From the NCBI GenBank assembly GCA_025361565.1, contig JANYKN010000030.1, forward strand, positions 1-63,060: a stretch of 63,060 bases of DNA. The letters run 5' to 3'. Below are positions 47,502 through 55,620 of the stretch, piece after piece. Position numbers and translations under genes: made by a program. The DNA comes from Bacteroidota bacterium. Lineage in GTDB: Bacteria > Bacteroidota > Bacteroidia > Bacteroidales > NBLH01. The first letter of the stretch is position 1, and each line of letters begins with the position of its first letter. Below the pieces are notes generated by a model, which worked only from the letters and a program-made list of their open reading frames with translations, was not told the DNA's origin and made no database searches.

Positions 47502-47978
47502 CTAATTTTCAAGCTCCATTTTTGAATACTTCCTTTCAATTACTTCACTCCCATATTTAGCCCTTATAGTTTCGATTGTTTTAGGGTTTGAATTTGAGCA
47601 TTTATAATCTTCAGGACGATAATACCACATTGCTTTTTTTGGTGCAAAATAAAAGCCTATTTGCTTTAATTGCTGCCTGTAAGGATATGTGTTGCCACTA
47701 ATCCAAATCCAATTCCCGATTAACTCAATTATAATCCCTTCAAACCCGACAATTTGGTCAATAATTTCAGGATAGATAACAAAGTCTTTTTGCTGTTGCT
47801 CAGTTTGACCCGAAAAGTTAAAGATTGGATTTTTGATGATGTTTTGATACTCGGCATTTATTTGCTGCATCGTTTCGGTACTTCCTCCCCTGTCGGGATG
47901 GTATTTGAGAGCTAACTCTTTGTAACGTTTTTTTACCTCATCGAGGTTTTGGCAATTGGTGAAAAATGTTGATTCCAT
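47502..47978 (-). CDS. J-domain (DnaJ-like) protein
   Basis: This 158-residue protein has an N-terminal J domain with the HPD motif (LALKYHPDRGGSTETMQQINAEY), which stimulates a DnaK-type ATPase. The C-terminal part (about 75-155) contains WIWISGNTYPYR and GFYFAPKKAMWYYRPEDY, a segment common to mobile-element J proteins of Bacteroidota. It is convergent with the cassette across the terminator. Confidence 0.8.
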   Translation of the reverse strand: MESTFFTNCQNLDEVKKRYKELALKYHPDRGGSTETMQQINAEYQNIIKNPIFNFSGQTEQQQKDFVIYPEIIDQIVGFEGIIIELIGNWIWISGNTYPYRQQLKQIGFYFAPKKAMWYYRPEDYKCSNSNPKTIETIRAKYGSEVIERKYSKMELEN

Positions 47979-48261
47979 GGTATTTATGTATTAGTGAAAC
48001 TTTTTAAGTGCTTCGCACACACATATTTTCAAAAGAGAAAAGAAAAAAACGAGAAAAAAAGAAAAAAGAAAGCCTCTGAACAAGCATGATGGGGCGGCCT
48101 GTCAAGGTTTTTTTAAGAAATACTACCCGACAAAGGAGGGTGGAGATTTTTTGAAAAACCCGAAGGGCATGACCTTTACTGGTTGCCCCGAATGCTTAAC
48201 TTGCTTTACTTTTTTATTTTTTAAATATTTCGTCAATAGGCACTCCATTACGAGTATCGCC

Positions 48262-48295
48262 AAAAAAAAGTAAGCCACCTAAAAAGGCAGCTTAC
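48262..48295 (-). terminator. Intrinsic terminator facing left
   Basis: On the - strand a hairpin (48270-48295, 9 bp with one internal mismatch, GTAAGC..CCT/AGG..GCTTAC) is followed by eight T. It would stop transcripts running leftward out of the structured block. Any open reading frame crossing it to 48248 is unlikely to be real. Confidence 0.7.
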
Positions 48296-48568
48296 CAATA
48301 GAGAATGACAGCCATAAAAGCTGAATAGAAACCAACGGAACTGCACCACCGATAAAAGAAAAGTGAATGCGAACCGTACTGCAAGTGTAGGTAACCAACC
48401 ACCAGCCAGCCAACCTACGGCGAAAAATACAGCTATACATAATGCCTGTATGCCACAGGCGGAAAGGCAAAGATGCAAGGGCAGACCAAAAAATACTCTT
48501 TTTGTTTTGACCTTTTGGTTTACGGGCAAAAGAAAAAGGAAGATTTTTTGAGGCTGGCGCAGCGAACC

Positions 48569-48602
48569 TTTGTCAGCTTTGGTTTGAAGTCCTGTAACTT
48601 TG
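48569..48602 (+). promoter_or_regulatory. Consensus promoter of the candidate RNA
   Basis: TTTG at 48569-48572 and an exact TAACTTTG (TAnnTTTG) at 48595-48602, with a 22-base spacer, fit the Bacteroidota consensus. The predicted start is near 48609. Confidence 0.55.
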
Positions 48603-48836
48603 CTATTATGTTTTGGTGTATTTGTTAAAACATAGATATTGTATTTTTCTTTTTTTTTCTTCCTGTGGGTTGTGAAAAGCAGGTTATAACAGCCATGAGC
48701 TAAAGGGGCAAGCCATAGGGTGCAATTTCTCTTTGCAACCGACGGCTTGAACCCGCGAAGCCACTGCGAGTTGAGCAAGGGTGGTGGACAATAAGCCCGA
48801 AGTATGAGGGCGATGGACGGCACATGTGGAAGCGGA

Positions 48837-48886
48837 AGGCTGGCGAAGTTTTTGCTTCTTTCTTATTGCAAAAACCATGACAGCCT
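48837..48886 (+). repeat. Two-tier stem-loop within the candidate RNA
   Basis: AGGCTG (48837-48842) pairs with CAGCCT (48881-48886). Inside, GTTTTTGC (48848-48855) pairs with GCAAAAAC (48868-48875). The two stems are separated by five unpaired bases on each side, with a 12-base terminal loop. Fourteen perfect pairs in 50 bases are hard to explain by chance. Confidence 0.65.
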
Positions 48887-49155
48887 AGAGCGCACTACAC
48901 AAGGCTACCGCTTTAATAGCCAGAACGAAGTGGAGGCAATCGAATAAAGTCAGCCGCAGCCCGTAGCGACCCGCAGGCGAGCCAAACAATGCAGCCGGTG
49001 GACTGCAAAAGGCTGAAAGGAATGGAGGCGAAATGAAATGTAAGGTAGTTGAGCGCAGCGAAGCCCTGAAATGTAATGTAGCTGTAATGAGTGAAGCTTA
49101 TTGCAGTACAGAGTAGGCTGCAATGAACGGAAGCAAGGCAATGAAAAGCATGACA

Positions 49156-49203
49156 AGCTGTGAAGTGCAACGAAACACCCGCAGGGCGGCACGGCTCTTT
49201 TTT
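49156..49203 (+). terminator. Intrinsic terminator of the candidate RNA
   Basis: AGCTGTG (49156-49162) pairs with CACGGCT (49190-49196) with one G-U pair. Inside, smaller stems such as CCC-GCA-GGG can form, and a C plus six T follow. Confidence 0.55.
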
Positions 49204-49352
49204 ATACCTTAAAAAAATAAGCAAGTTTATAAAAATGGGCTGTGACGGCTTGGCGTGTCTTTTTGTATTGCCTTGATGGAGAGAATACCATATAACCTGC
49301 TTTCGTGCGGTGGGCGGTGGGGATTAAAAAGAGTTTCATTCCACTTTTATCA

Positions 49353-49406
49353 ATATCCGACATTTATCCGCCAAAGTGTAAGTATATCCGACATTTATCC
49401 GCCAAA
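49353..49406. repeat. 23-bp tandem direct repeat at the end of the ATP-binding gene
   Basis: Two identical 23-base copies (49353-49375 and 49384-49406) have a 31-base period. Each begins ATATCCGACATTTATCCG and contains TATCCG twice. The second copy spans the last codons and stop of the - strand gene at 49395. Confidence 0.8.
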
Positions 49407-50717
49407 CACTAACTGATATTTAGAGCCTTTTTTCTCACCTATTCTTTGCAGAATGCCTTTTTCAACTAAATCATCTAAGTCTCTAAGGGCAGTTCTGTCA
49501 GAAACAGAGCATAGTTCTATATATTCGCTATTTGAAATTGAATGTTTTTCCCTGATAAATAGGATAGCTTTTGTTTGACGTTCGTTTAAATTCAGTTTCT
49601 GTAAATTCTCAACTGAAAATCTATCTTTAAATAATTCTGAAAGAAAACCACCGCTATGTTCTTTAAATTCCGGCTCAGGAAGATTGGCGTTTTTACATGC
49701 TTCCATAATTTTGATAGTACCACGACCCCATGAATCTATATAACCACCTTTAAAACAAACATCGGCAATAACTAAATTCCGTGGTTTAGAGGCGTGCGGC
49801 CGTTTTAAGATTTCGAAGGTTATTCCTTCAGGTAAAGTACCATCATTCCAGATACTAATTTTATCATTATACACACGAATTTGCGTATGAGCACCCATAT
49901 AATTGCGATGTACCAGTGCATTTAATAGCATTTCACGAAGTGCAGGAATGGGATATTCAGGCGTTTCAATCCTGTTCATACCTTCAAAGCTAACCTGTGA
50001 AATAAGAAACTTATGGTTTAACTGGTTAAGTACATTATCAAGTAACCTGATTATATTACCTTCTTCCTGTTCCTGGAACATAAGGTCGGTTTCAGAATTG
50101 CCAAAACGACCAATTTTAATAAACATGCTGGGATAAAATTTGCCAGGGTCTTTGCCGAAAAGAACGATAGCAGCACGTTTTAACTGGTTGTTTTCGGATA
50201 AACGAAGTTTTTCAAGCAATTCAGAAATACTGAGGCTTTCAAAATCAGGCAAGCGACCTGCCTTTTCCGAAGCTTTTAAATACAACTTAATAGTTTGTTC
50301 GTCAATATCGGCAATTGTTGCACGAGGCTCAATAACATCATCCCAGGTTTTGCCCGATTTCTTTAAAAGAAACTCGTTTAATGCAGGACCTATTAACTCT
50401 TGCTTTGTGCTGCCGCTTCTGTAATAATAACGACCACGCAATGAAATGGGGACAGAGTATGGAGGAATAATAATTTCAATGTATTGTAAACCATTTGATT
50501 CTAATAAATTTACCTCAACCATAATACCCATGTTATTACGGATTTTATTGGGTATTTCGTCCATTAAGGCTTTATAATCGGACAATCCGATTATTTTGCC
50601 GGAATCGTCTTTGCCAATATAAATTGTACCTCCCTGAGCATTTGCAAAACCACAAATCCATTTCAGGTAATCGTCGTGCCAACTTGATTTATATTCGATA
50701 TTTTGTTGCTCCGGCAT
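49395..50717 (-). CDS. AlbA_2/RecG-C-like putative ATP-binding regulator
   Basis: This 440-residue protein has an N-terminal AlbA_2 (Schlafen-like) domain (QNIEYKSSWHDDYLKWICGF, ANAQGGTIYIG), a central part with the GHKL-type ATP-binding fold (ALREMLLNALVHRNY, SWGRGTIKIMEAC) and a C-terminal winged helix (SNSEYIELCSVSDRTALRD). Such proteins are often called transcriptional regulators and sometimes lie near defence genes. The ATG at 50715-50717 is preferred over an upstream TTG. It has a 23-bp tandem repeat at its 3' end, a sign of past mobility. Confidence 0.8.
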   Translation of the reverse strand: MPEQQNIEYKSSWHDDYLKWICGFANAQGGTIYIGKDDSGKIIGLSDYKALMDEIPNKIRNNMGIMVEVNLLESNGLQYIEIIIPPYSVPISLRGRYYYRSGSTKQELIGPALNEFLLKKSGKTWDDVIEPRATIADIDEQTIKLYLKASEKAGRLPDFESLSISELLEKLRLSENNQLKRAAIVLFGKDPGKFYPSMFIKIGRFGNSETDLMFQEQEEGNIIRLLDNVLNQLNHKFLISQVSFEGMNRIETPEYPIPALREMLLNALVHRNYMGAHTQIRVYNDKISIWNDGTLPEGITFEILKRPHASKPRNLVIADVCFKGGYIDSWGRGTIKIMEACKNANLPEPEFKEHSGGFLSELFKDRFSVENLQKLNLNERQTKAILFIREKHSISNSEYIELCSVSDRTALRDLDDLVEKGILQRIGEKKGSKYQLVFGG

Positions 50718-50777
50718 TGAGAATATTTTATTAAGAATGAATGACAAAGATATTAATTTGCCAAAAATAACTAATGA

Positions 50778-51377
50778 TTAAGCTAAATCGTTGAAATTGA
50801 TTAGCGTATAACTAAACGTTTTCCTCCAATATTTTTGAGCCATTTCGCAAAGCGAAATGAATTCGTTGAACTGGCCGGAATCGGCAAAGACCTGACAACC
50901 CGCTGACCATTGGTTTACGTTGATGGATTTACCATTGAGGTTTGCTCGGTGTATGTTGATACCAAACATGCCTGTTTCTTCTTTGCCACTGGCAAAGTCG
51001 AGATAGTTGTCTTTATTGAAGTCTCGAATTACGGTAAGTGGCATGAATTGTACCAATGCTTTGTATTTGCCCTGGTGCAAACCCAGACAAAAGCAATGAA
51101 AACACTGGCCTTCTTTGAGTATTGCTGTACCTTGCGGACTTAACGGATAGTTGAGATAATACAAACCGGGGTCAGTGGTGGCTTCGTATTTATGGAAGTT
51201 CCATATCCCTTTGTATTTCCACATGACTACGATATAATCGTCAAAGGAATTGGGTATTCGGTTGTTGTTTCTTATCCCGATAATATTGAGATTGTAAGGT
51301 TTAGTATCGGTTTCAAATATTTCGTAATCCTTGTTTTTAAGGGTATTGTAAACGGAATCTGTAGTAATTTCTTTCAT
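50778..51377 (-). CDS. Putative cell-wall-active protein with an HR...SAGCQV motif
   Basis: This 199-residue protein has no signal peptide. The C-terminal half contains GINIHRANLNG followed by NQWSAGCQVFAD. This His...Ser-Ala-Gly-Cys pattern resembles the catalytic core of L,D-transpeptidase-fold enzymes. In Bacteroidota genomes I recall relatives of this protein alongside the MANQKG-type cassette seen at 46230, where it might serve as a wall hydrolase. That link rests on memory and remains inference. Confidence 0.6.
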   Translation of the reverse strand: MKEITTDSVYNTLKNKDYEIFETDTKPYNLNIIGIRNNNRIPNSFDDYIVVMWKYKGIWNFHKYEATTDPGLYYLNYPLSPQGTAILKEGQCFHCFCLGLHQGKYKALVQFMPLTVIRDFNKDNYLDFASGKEETGMFGINIHRANLNGKSINVNQWSAGCQVFADSGQFNEFISLCEMAQKYWRKTFSYTLINFNDLA

Positions 51378-51388
51378 AAATTAAGTTT

Positions 51389-52000
51389 TTAAATACGTTT
51401 GTCTGTTGCCGATTCGCTGAAGGCGATGAGGTTGAATTGTTCACGCAAGCGGCTGCGAATGCGTGTGCCGTATATTTCTTCAATTTCGCTGCTATTAAGG
51501 TTAGTTGTTAGATGGGTGAGCATGTGGCGTGAAATGAACATATCGTAACGGGATAAAAGTATTTCAGCCAATACATTGCATTCGTTACCGTAATATTTCA
51601 AATTGTTTTCAGTACCAAGGTCATCAAAACAATAGGCTTTAGGTGAAGCGTCTTTGTTTATTGATTGACGACTATATTTGTGAATCACGGTGTAGCCATC
51701 CTGGATGAATTCAAAACTAATATCACGGCAGGACTTCATTATGAACCGGTTTTCGGGTGGTTGCAAGTGCCTAATAATGTTCATTAATGAGGTTTTGCCA
51801 CAACCAACAGGACCGGAAAGTAAAATACCTTTCCGAAAGGAAAGATTGTATTTTTCTGCTCCGGCTTTATCCTGCAAGATGTAAACCAGTAGTTTGTATA
51901 TGATTTCATAATCATCGGCAATGACTTTGAAACCGGGGTGATACAGCTTCCTGCCTGTTGACTCGATAAATGAAAGATATTTGGTAAAATCGAAAGACAT
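51389..52000 (-). CDS. DnaC/IstB-like AAA+ ATPase of a mobile element
   Basis: This 203-residue ATPase shows a Walker A (LLSGPVGCGKTSL), a Walker B (AYCFDDLGTE), a sensor segment (LTHLTTNLNSSEIEE) and an arginine-finger region (YGTRIRSRLREQFN). This is the pattern of helicase loaders such as DnaC. Next to a replication-like protein it probably loads a replicative helicase for the island. Confidence 0.8.
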   Translation of the reverse strand: MSFDFTKYLSFIESTGRKLYHPGFKVIADDYEIIYKLLVYILQDKAGAEKYNLSFRKGILLSGPVGCGKTSLMNIIRHLQPPENRFIMKSCRDISFEFIQDGYTVIHKYSRQSINKDASPKAYCFDDLGTENNLKYYGNECNVLAEILLSRYDMFISRHMLTHLTTNLNSSEIEEIYGTRIRSRLREQFNLIAFSESATDKRI

Positions 52001-52038
52001 AATGTGCTGATTTGAAAATTTGAAAATGAGCCAATGAA

Positions 52039-52773
52039 TTAAAGAGGTTCGCTGTAGTTTTTACCATTTGGTGGTGGCTTGGGTGTTTGTTTGGGTTTAG
52101 GTAGCCCATGCGGAGCAATAAACTTTTGGCAGTTAAGCATCCAGTTTCGGGCGGCAGCTTTCCAGTCTTTCATCTTGGCACGCCCGCCTACAAGCCAGCC
52201 ATTGCTTTCGAAATAGTTAAAGAATTTCTCGGCCTCGATAGCCGGAAAATTCTTTTCGTCGAAATATATCTTGACAAATTCCAGTGGTGGTGGCATGGCA
52301 TTGGTTTCTAAATCATCGTTCTTTTTCTTTTCGCGGAACTTTTCTTTTTCTTCTTTTTCATTTTTCATAACTGAATCATTTGAATTAAAATTTTGGGATT
52401 GCCCAATCAAGTTTGTTTTGTTTACTAAGTTTATATTGTTTATAGAAGGTCTCACATCTATTTCACTTCCATTATCACATCTATTATCAAAAGTGTACAG
52501 GTAAACCAGACTGCCTTTATGCTTATTGTAAGAAGGCTCATAACGGATATAATTCCAGTTGCTAAGCTCTTTTAGGCATTTTACATAAGTGTTTACCGAA
52601 CCGATTTTAGACATTTTCATCATTTCGTCTCGCGAAATGGATATTGGATTGTGGAAAAAGTTAAGATTCCAACATCTGAAAAGCGACATGTAAAGGCTTA
52701 TGTGAAAAGGCGTGAGACGGGTGTCGGAATCAAATAATTCGAATGTTGTCGACAAATGTTTGATGTAATTCAT
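52039..52773 (-). CDS. Replication-type protein with N-terminal winged helix
   Basis: This 244-residue protein has a winged-helix-like N terminus (TPFHISLYMSLFRCWNL, SRDEMMKMSKIGSVNTYVK) and a Lys/Glu-rich linker. The C-terminal part, VKIYFDEKNFPAIEAEKF and KDWKAAARNW, is typical of DnaD/DnaT-like mobile-element proteins. Its stop lies 38 bases before the DnaC-like start. A role in replication initiation of the excised island is inferred. Confidence 0.7.
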   Translation of the reverse strand: MNYIKHLSTTFELFDSDTRLTPFHISLYMSLFRCWNLNFFHNPISISRDEMMKMSKIGSVNTYVKCLKELSNWNYIRYEPSYNKHKGSLVYLYTFDNRCDNGSEIDVRPSINNINLVNKTNLIGQSQNFNSNDSVMKNEKEEKEKFREKKKNDDLETNAMPPPLEFVKIYFDEKNFPAIEAEKFFNYFESNGWLVGGRAKMKDWKAAARNWMLNCQKFIAPHGLPKPKQTPKPPPNGKNYSEPL

Positions 52774-52788
52774 CCATGGCGTGTTGAT

Positions 52789-53073
52789 TTATTTGAAAAT
52801 GCTTAACTGTTGCTTTCGTGATTGAAGCATTTGTTGAATATCAGCATAATCGTAATATAAAACACCTCCAATTTTGGTATAGGGTAATGTGCCGTTAAGA
52901 CGAAGATTTTGAAGCGTACCTGGAGAGAGATTGAGGATTTTGCGGACTTCGTACGATTTAAGCCACTTTTTAGATGGTTGTCCGTTAAGTTCTTTGAAAA
53001 TTTGTTTGATTTCGTCGAGCAATTCGATTTTAAACTCGCGTAAATCGTCCGTTGTAATGATTTGTGTAGGCAT
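52789..53073 (-). CDS. Excisionase-like helix-turn-helix protein
   Basis: This 94-residue protein has a helix-turn-helix_17 (MerR/Xis-like) domain (SYEVRKILNLSPGTLQNLR, GGVLYYDYADIQQML). Such proteins act as excisionases or small regulators beside IntDOT-type recombinases. The ATG at 53071-53073 is chosen over a longer reading because the extension is hydrophobic and not family-like. It is 16 bases from the replication-type gene. Confidence 0.8.
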   Translation of the reverse strand: MPTQIITTDDLREFKIELLDEIKQIFKELNGQPSKKWLKSYEVRKILNLSPGTLQNLRLNGTLPYTKIGGVLYYDYADIQQMLQSRKQQLSIFK

Positions 53074-53249
53074 TTCTTTTGGTTTTGAGTTTATGTAAAC
53101 CAAAATTGAATAAATAGCAACAATAAAATTCACAAGTTGAGACCAACTTGGCACAAAATAAGTTTTGGTGTTTTTTGATTTAATTTATTGAAATATAGGG
53201 TTAGAAATGAAGACTTTTAACAAAAAACCAACTTGGTTTCATATTGGTA

Positions 53250-54092
53250 TCAGTCGTCTTGTTGTTCAATTTTTTTCAATAATCCATCGCGCAGTGAATC
53301 GAGAAATTTTGGTGGGTGTTGGCGGTTTTTTATTTCGAGATAAGTGCGATAAAAATCGCCCAAGTCGATACAGAAAACAGATTCTACAAAAAGAGCTAAT
53401 TCCTTAATATCAACGGAACCACGATTAATACAACCTGAGGCATGAATGGCATAAATGAGTTCAACCAATGAAATTTTTGAATCTGTCCATACATATTTAC
53501 CTTTTATTATTTGAGGTTGGCGATTGGTAATATATTCTTTACGTTCTATTGCGGATAATTCAGTTTTTATATACACGCAAAGCAAATCATTTGCTAAGAT
53601 TCTTGCTACTTTAAAATCATGACTCGTTGAAAAATCAGGGTCGGCATCAAAATAAAATGTATCAATATACAAGTGTAAATCGTGTTTGCCACGAACAAAG
53701 TATTTATCATCCAGATAAACCATTTTATTCCGCATATACTGATAAAATTCAAGATTATCAGTGAAGAATTTTTCAAGTTTGTCCAATTCATTGAGTAGAT
53801 ACTTTTTCTGTGATTTATCGCTGGCGTTAGGTCGCTTGGATTCAATATTGAAAACCTTCACGAAAAAAATTAGTTTACTGTATATATGTGGCTTTATTTC
53901 CTTGAAAAACAAAATCTCATCGTCCTTACTTTGGAATGCGTTTTGCCGGATATATTCCTTTAATTTCCGTAAACAATTACTAATACAGTAAATTGATTTT
54001 TCAGACCTTTTAAGTATATCTGGAATATCACTTTCTATTTGTTTTAGCTCAGATTCAAGCTCTTTAAGTTTTTCGTAAATATTGGAAATCAT
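53250..54092 (-). CDS. rteC: RteC-family regulator of element excision/transfer
   Basis: This 280-residue protein matches RteC, which in CTnDOT activates the excision operon. Helical N-terminal segment LKELESELKQIESDIPDIL, the central FYQYMRNKMVYLDDKYFVRG, and the C-terminal IYAIHASGCINRGSVDI and ALFVESVFCIDLGDFYRTYL with the late IKNRQHPPKFLD are characteristic. It lies upstream of the excisionase-like gene in the same direction, matching the known regulatory logic. Confidence 0.9.
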   Translation of the reverse strand: MISNIYEKLKELESELKQIESDIPDILKRSEKSIYCISNCLRKLKEYIRQNAFQSKDDEILFFKEIKPHIYSKLIFFVKVFNIESKRPNASDKSQKKYLLNELDKLEKFFTDNLEFYQYMRNKMVYLDDKYFVRGKHDLHLYIDTFYFDADPDFSTSHDFKVARILANDLLCVYIKTELSAIERKEYITNRQPQIIKGKYVWTDSKISLVELIYAIHASGCINRGSVDIKELALFVESVFCIDLGDFYRTYLEIKNRQHPPKFLDSLRDGLLKKIEQQDD

Positions 54093-54100
54093 ACAATGCT

Positions 54101-54481
54101 TTAATGAAAATTTATTTGTTTACATGATTCGAGCCATTGCATGCCTTTACTTATCTTGTCAAACGTGTTGTGACCTTTATTTGGTGAATACTGAATAAGA
54201 TTGTTGAGCGTTTTACAGCCTATTACTCTTGTACTTAAAATGATTGCAATATTCTTGGGCTGTAATTTTCGAGAAATTTCATTAAATACAAGGTTTACTT
54301 CTGAAATAATATTATAATCCAATTGCGAAGCATCGATTAATAAATAAGTAGGCTTTAACACTTCAACATATTTAAGGATTTCAGACCAACAATCAATATA
54401 TTCATTAGGTTTTAATATGTTGTCATTTTTAGTCCATCTGGCTTTTAAAGAAACATATTCAGATTCAAAGTTGATTTCCAT
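54101..54481 (-). CDS. STAS/SpoIIAA-like protein
   Basis: This 126-residue protein has an alternating alpha/beta pattern (TYLLIDASQLDYNIISEV and IAIILSTRVIGC), like the small STAS/SpoIIAA-like domain proteins. The gene is between RteC (8 bases) and the efflux operon (24 bases). Its role is unknown, and an accessory regulatory function is only a guess. Confidence 0.6.
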   Translation of the reverse strand: MEINFESEYVSLKARWTKNDNILKPNEYIDCWSEILKYVEVLKPTYLLIDASQLDYNIISEVNLVFNEISRKLQPKNIAIILSTRVIGCKTLNNLIQYSPNKGHNTFDKISKGMQWLESCKQINFH

Positions 54482-54505
54482 AAAATTTATTTAAAACGGA
54501 GTGCC

Positions 54506-55618
54506 TCAATTTTTCTTATGATAACTCAAAACAGCCCAACCATTAAAGAATACTGCAAACCCCATGAGTGCAAAAAATGGTACAAATAAATCCGAAACAG
54601 AGCTTCCTTTCAAATACACCAACCGAAAAACCATTATAATGTATTTTAAGGGGCTGATAGTGCTAAGTGCTTGCGCCCATTGGGGCATACTGGCGACAGG
54701 TGTGTAAAGTCCACTCATAAAAATAAAGGTCATTACAAAGAAGAAAATCATAAAAATGGCCTGTTGAATGGTGTTGGCATAGTTCGAAATTACCAGACCA
54801 AACCCCGATATAGCCAGCACAAACAAGGTTGTGAACACGTATAAAGTAACGAAACTACCAACAGGAAGAAACCCGTAGAAAGCCCATGCTGCCAAAAAGC
54901 AAATGGTAAGTACTACAAAACCTACAACCCAATATGGAATAAGCTTGGCAAGTATAAAATGAATTTTGCTTACAGGAGTAACATTCATTTGCTCAAAGGT
55001 GCCGCTTTCTTTTTCTCCAACAATATTTAGTGCAGGTAAAAACCCACATACAAGTGCCAGAATCATTATCATAATGGCAGGTATCATAAATACTTTGTAA
55101 ATAAGGCGTGGATTGAACTTATACATAGGAACAATTTCAATTGCAGGTACTTGTATTCCCTTTTTTATCTGCATCAGTTCACTGCGAATTTGAGAATTAA
55201 AATCGGCAACTATTGCACTGAGGTAGGCACTCCCCAGACTGCCTTTCATTCCGTTTACAGTATTTGTTGAAATTAGCACCCTGGTTTCTCCTTCCCGAAC
55301 CAAATCTGTTTCAAACTGATTGGGGATTTCAAGGATAACATCCGATTTGTTTTGTTCAATACTTTTCAGTGCTTCATTGTAGGTAGATGATACATCGGTA
55401 ATGCGGAAATAACCCGAAGATTCAATCTTACGAACCATTTGGCTCGAATAAGGACTTTTGTCGTTGTCAACAATGCTCAGGTTAATGTTTTTCACATCAT
55501 AATTTGCAACCATCGGAAAAATAAGTATTGCCATAAAGGGCATTGCTATTACTATTCGGGGGAGGAACGAGTTTCTGAAAAACTGTTTAAACTCCTTTTC
55601 TATTAAATATTTTAGCAT
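54506..55618 (-). CDS. ABC-2 type efflux permease (second subunit)
   Basis: This 370-residue inner-membrane protein has one N-terminal membrane segment, a large periplasmic domain (about 45-180), then five membrane segments. The layout matches YbhR/YbhS-type ABC-2 permeases (VGEKESGTFEQMNVTPVS coupling helix, FIFMSGLYTPVASMP). It is the last gene of the efflux operon and starts two bases after its paralogue. Confidence 0.85.
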   Translation of the reverse strand: MLKYLIEKEFKQFFRNSFLPRIVIAMPFMAILIFPMVANYDVKNINLSIVDNDKSPYSSQMVRKIESSGYFRITDVSSTYNEALKSIEQNKSDVILEIPNQFETDLVREGETRVLISTNTVNGMKGSLGSAYLSAIVADFNSQIRSELMQIKKGIQVPAIEIVPMYKFNPRLIYKVFMIPAIMIMILALVCGFLPALNIVGEKESGTFEQMNVTPVSKIHFILAKLIPYWVVGFVVLTICFLAAWAFYGFLPVGSFVTLYVFTTLFVLAISGFGLVISNYANTIQQAIFMIFFFVMTFIFMSGLYTPVASMPQWAQALSTISPLKYIIMVFRLVYLKGSSVSDLFVPFFALMGFAVFFNGWAVLSYHKKN

Positions 55619-55620
55619 AA

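Larger units (their letters stand above)
48609..49203 (+). ncRNA. Candidate large structured non-coding RNA, about 595 nt
   Basis: The segment runs from a consensus promoter to an intrinsic terminator, and its + strand has no reading frame of 60 codons. It holds many perfect stems. TATGTTTT/AAAACATA is at the 5' end (48607-48634). AGGCTG/CAGCCT encloses GTTTTTGC/GCAAAAAC with symmetric 5-nt internal loops (48837-48886). Others are GGCTT/AAGCC, GGCTA/TAGCC, TGCAG/CTGCA and ATTGCAG/CTGCAAT. It is G+C-richer than its surroundings. I recognise no known RNA class. Confidence 0.5.
47979..49394. other. 1.4 kb non-coding block, structured and compositionally distinct
   Basis: No gene can be supported. 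From 48031 to 48072 runs an almost unbroken purine tract. From about 48250 the composition becomes richer in G+C than neighbouring coding DNA, and many inverted repeats appear. These include GTAAGC/GCTTAC (48270-48295), GTAGGT/ACCTAC (48387-48418) and GCCTGT/ACAGGC (48444-48460). A + strand promoter and terminator frame the segment 48609-49203. A - strand terminator lies at 48262. A 23-bp tandem repeat closes the block. Confidence 0.7.

Noticed and set aside
48248-48823. A 191-codon open frame on the - strand in the structured block
   Set aside because: It runs through a strong left-facing terminator and through inverted repeats, has a Cys/Trp/Leu-rich composition unlike real proteins, and lacks a recognised domain. 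It looks like a by-product of G+C-rich structured DNA.
48913-49224. A 103-codon open frame on the - strand opposite the candidate RNA
   Set aside because: The composition is unusual (many Cys, His, Ser, Phe), and the frame starts inside the + strand terminator. It is better explained by the constraint of the structured RNA.
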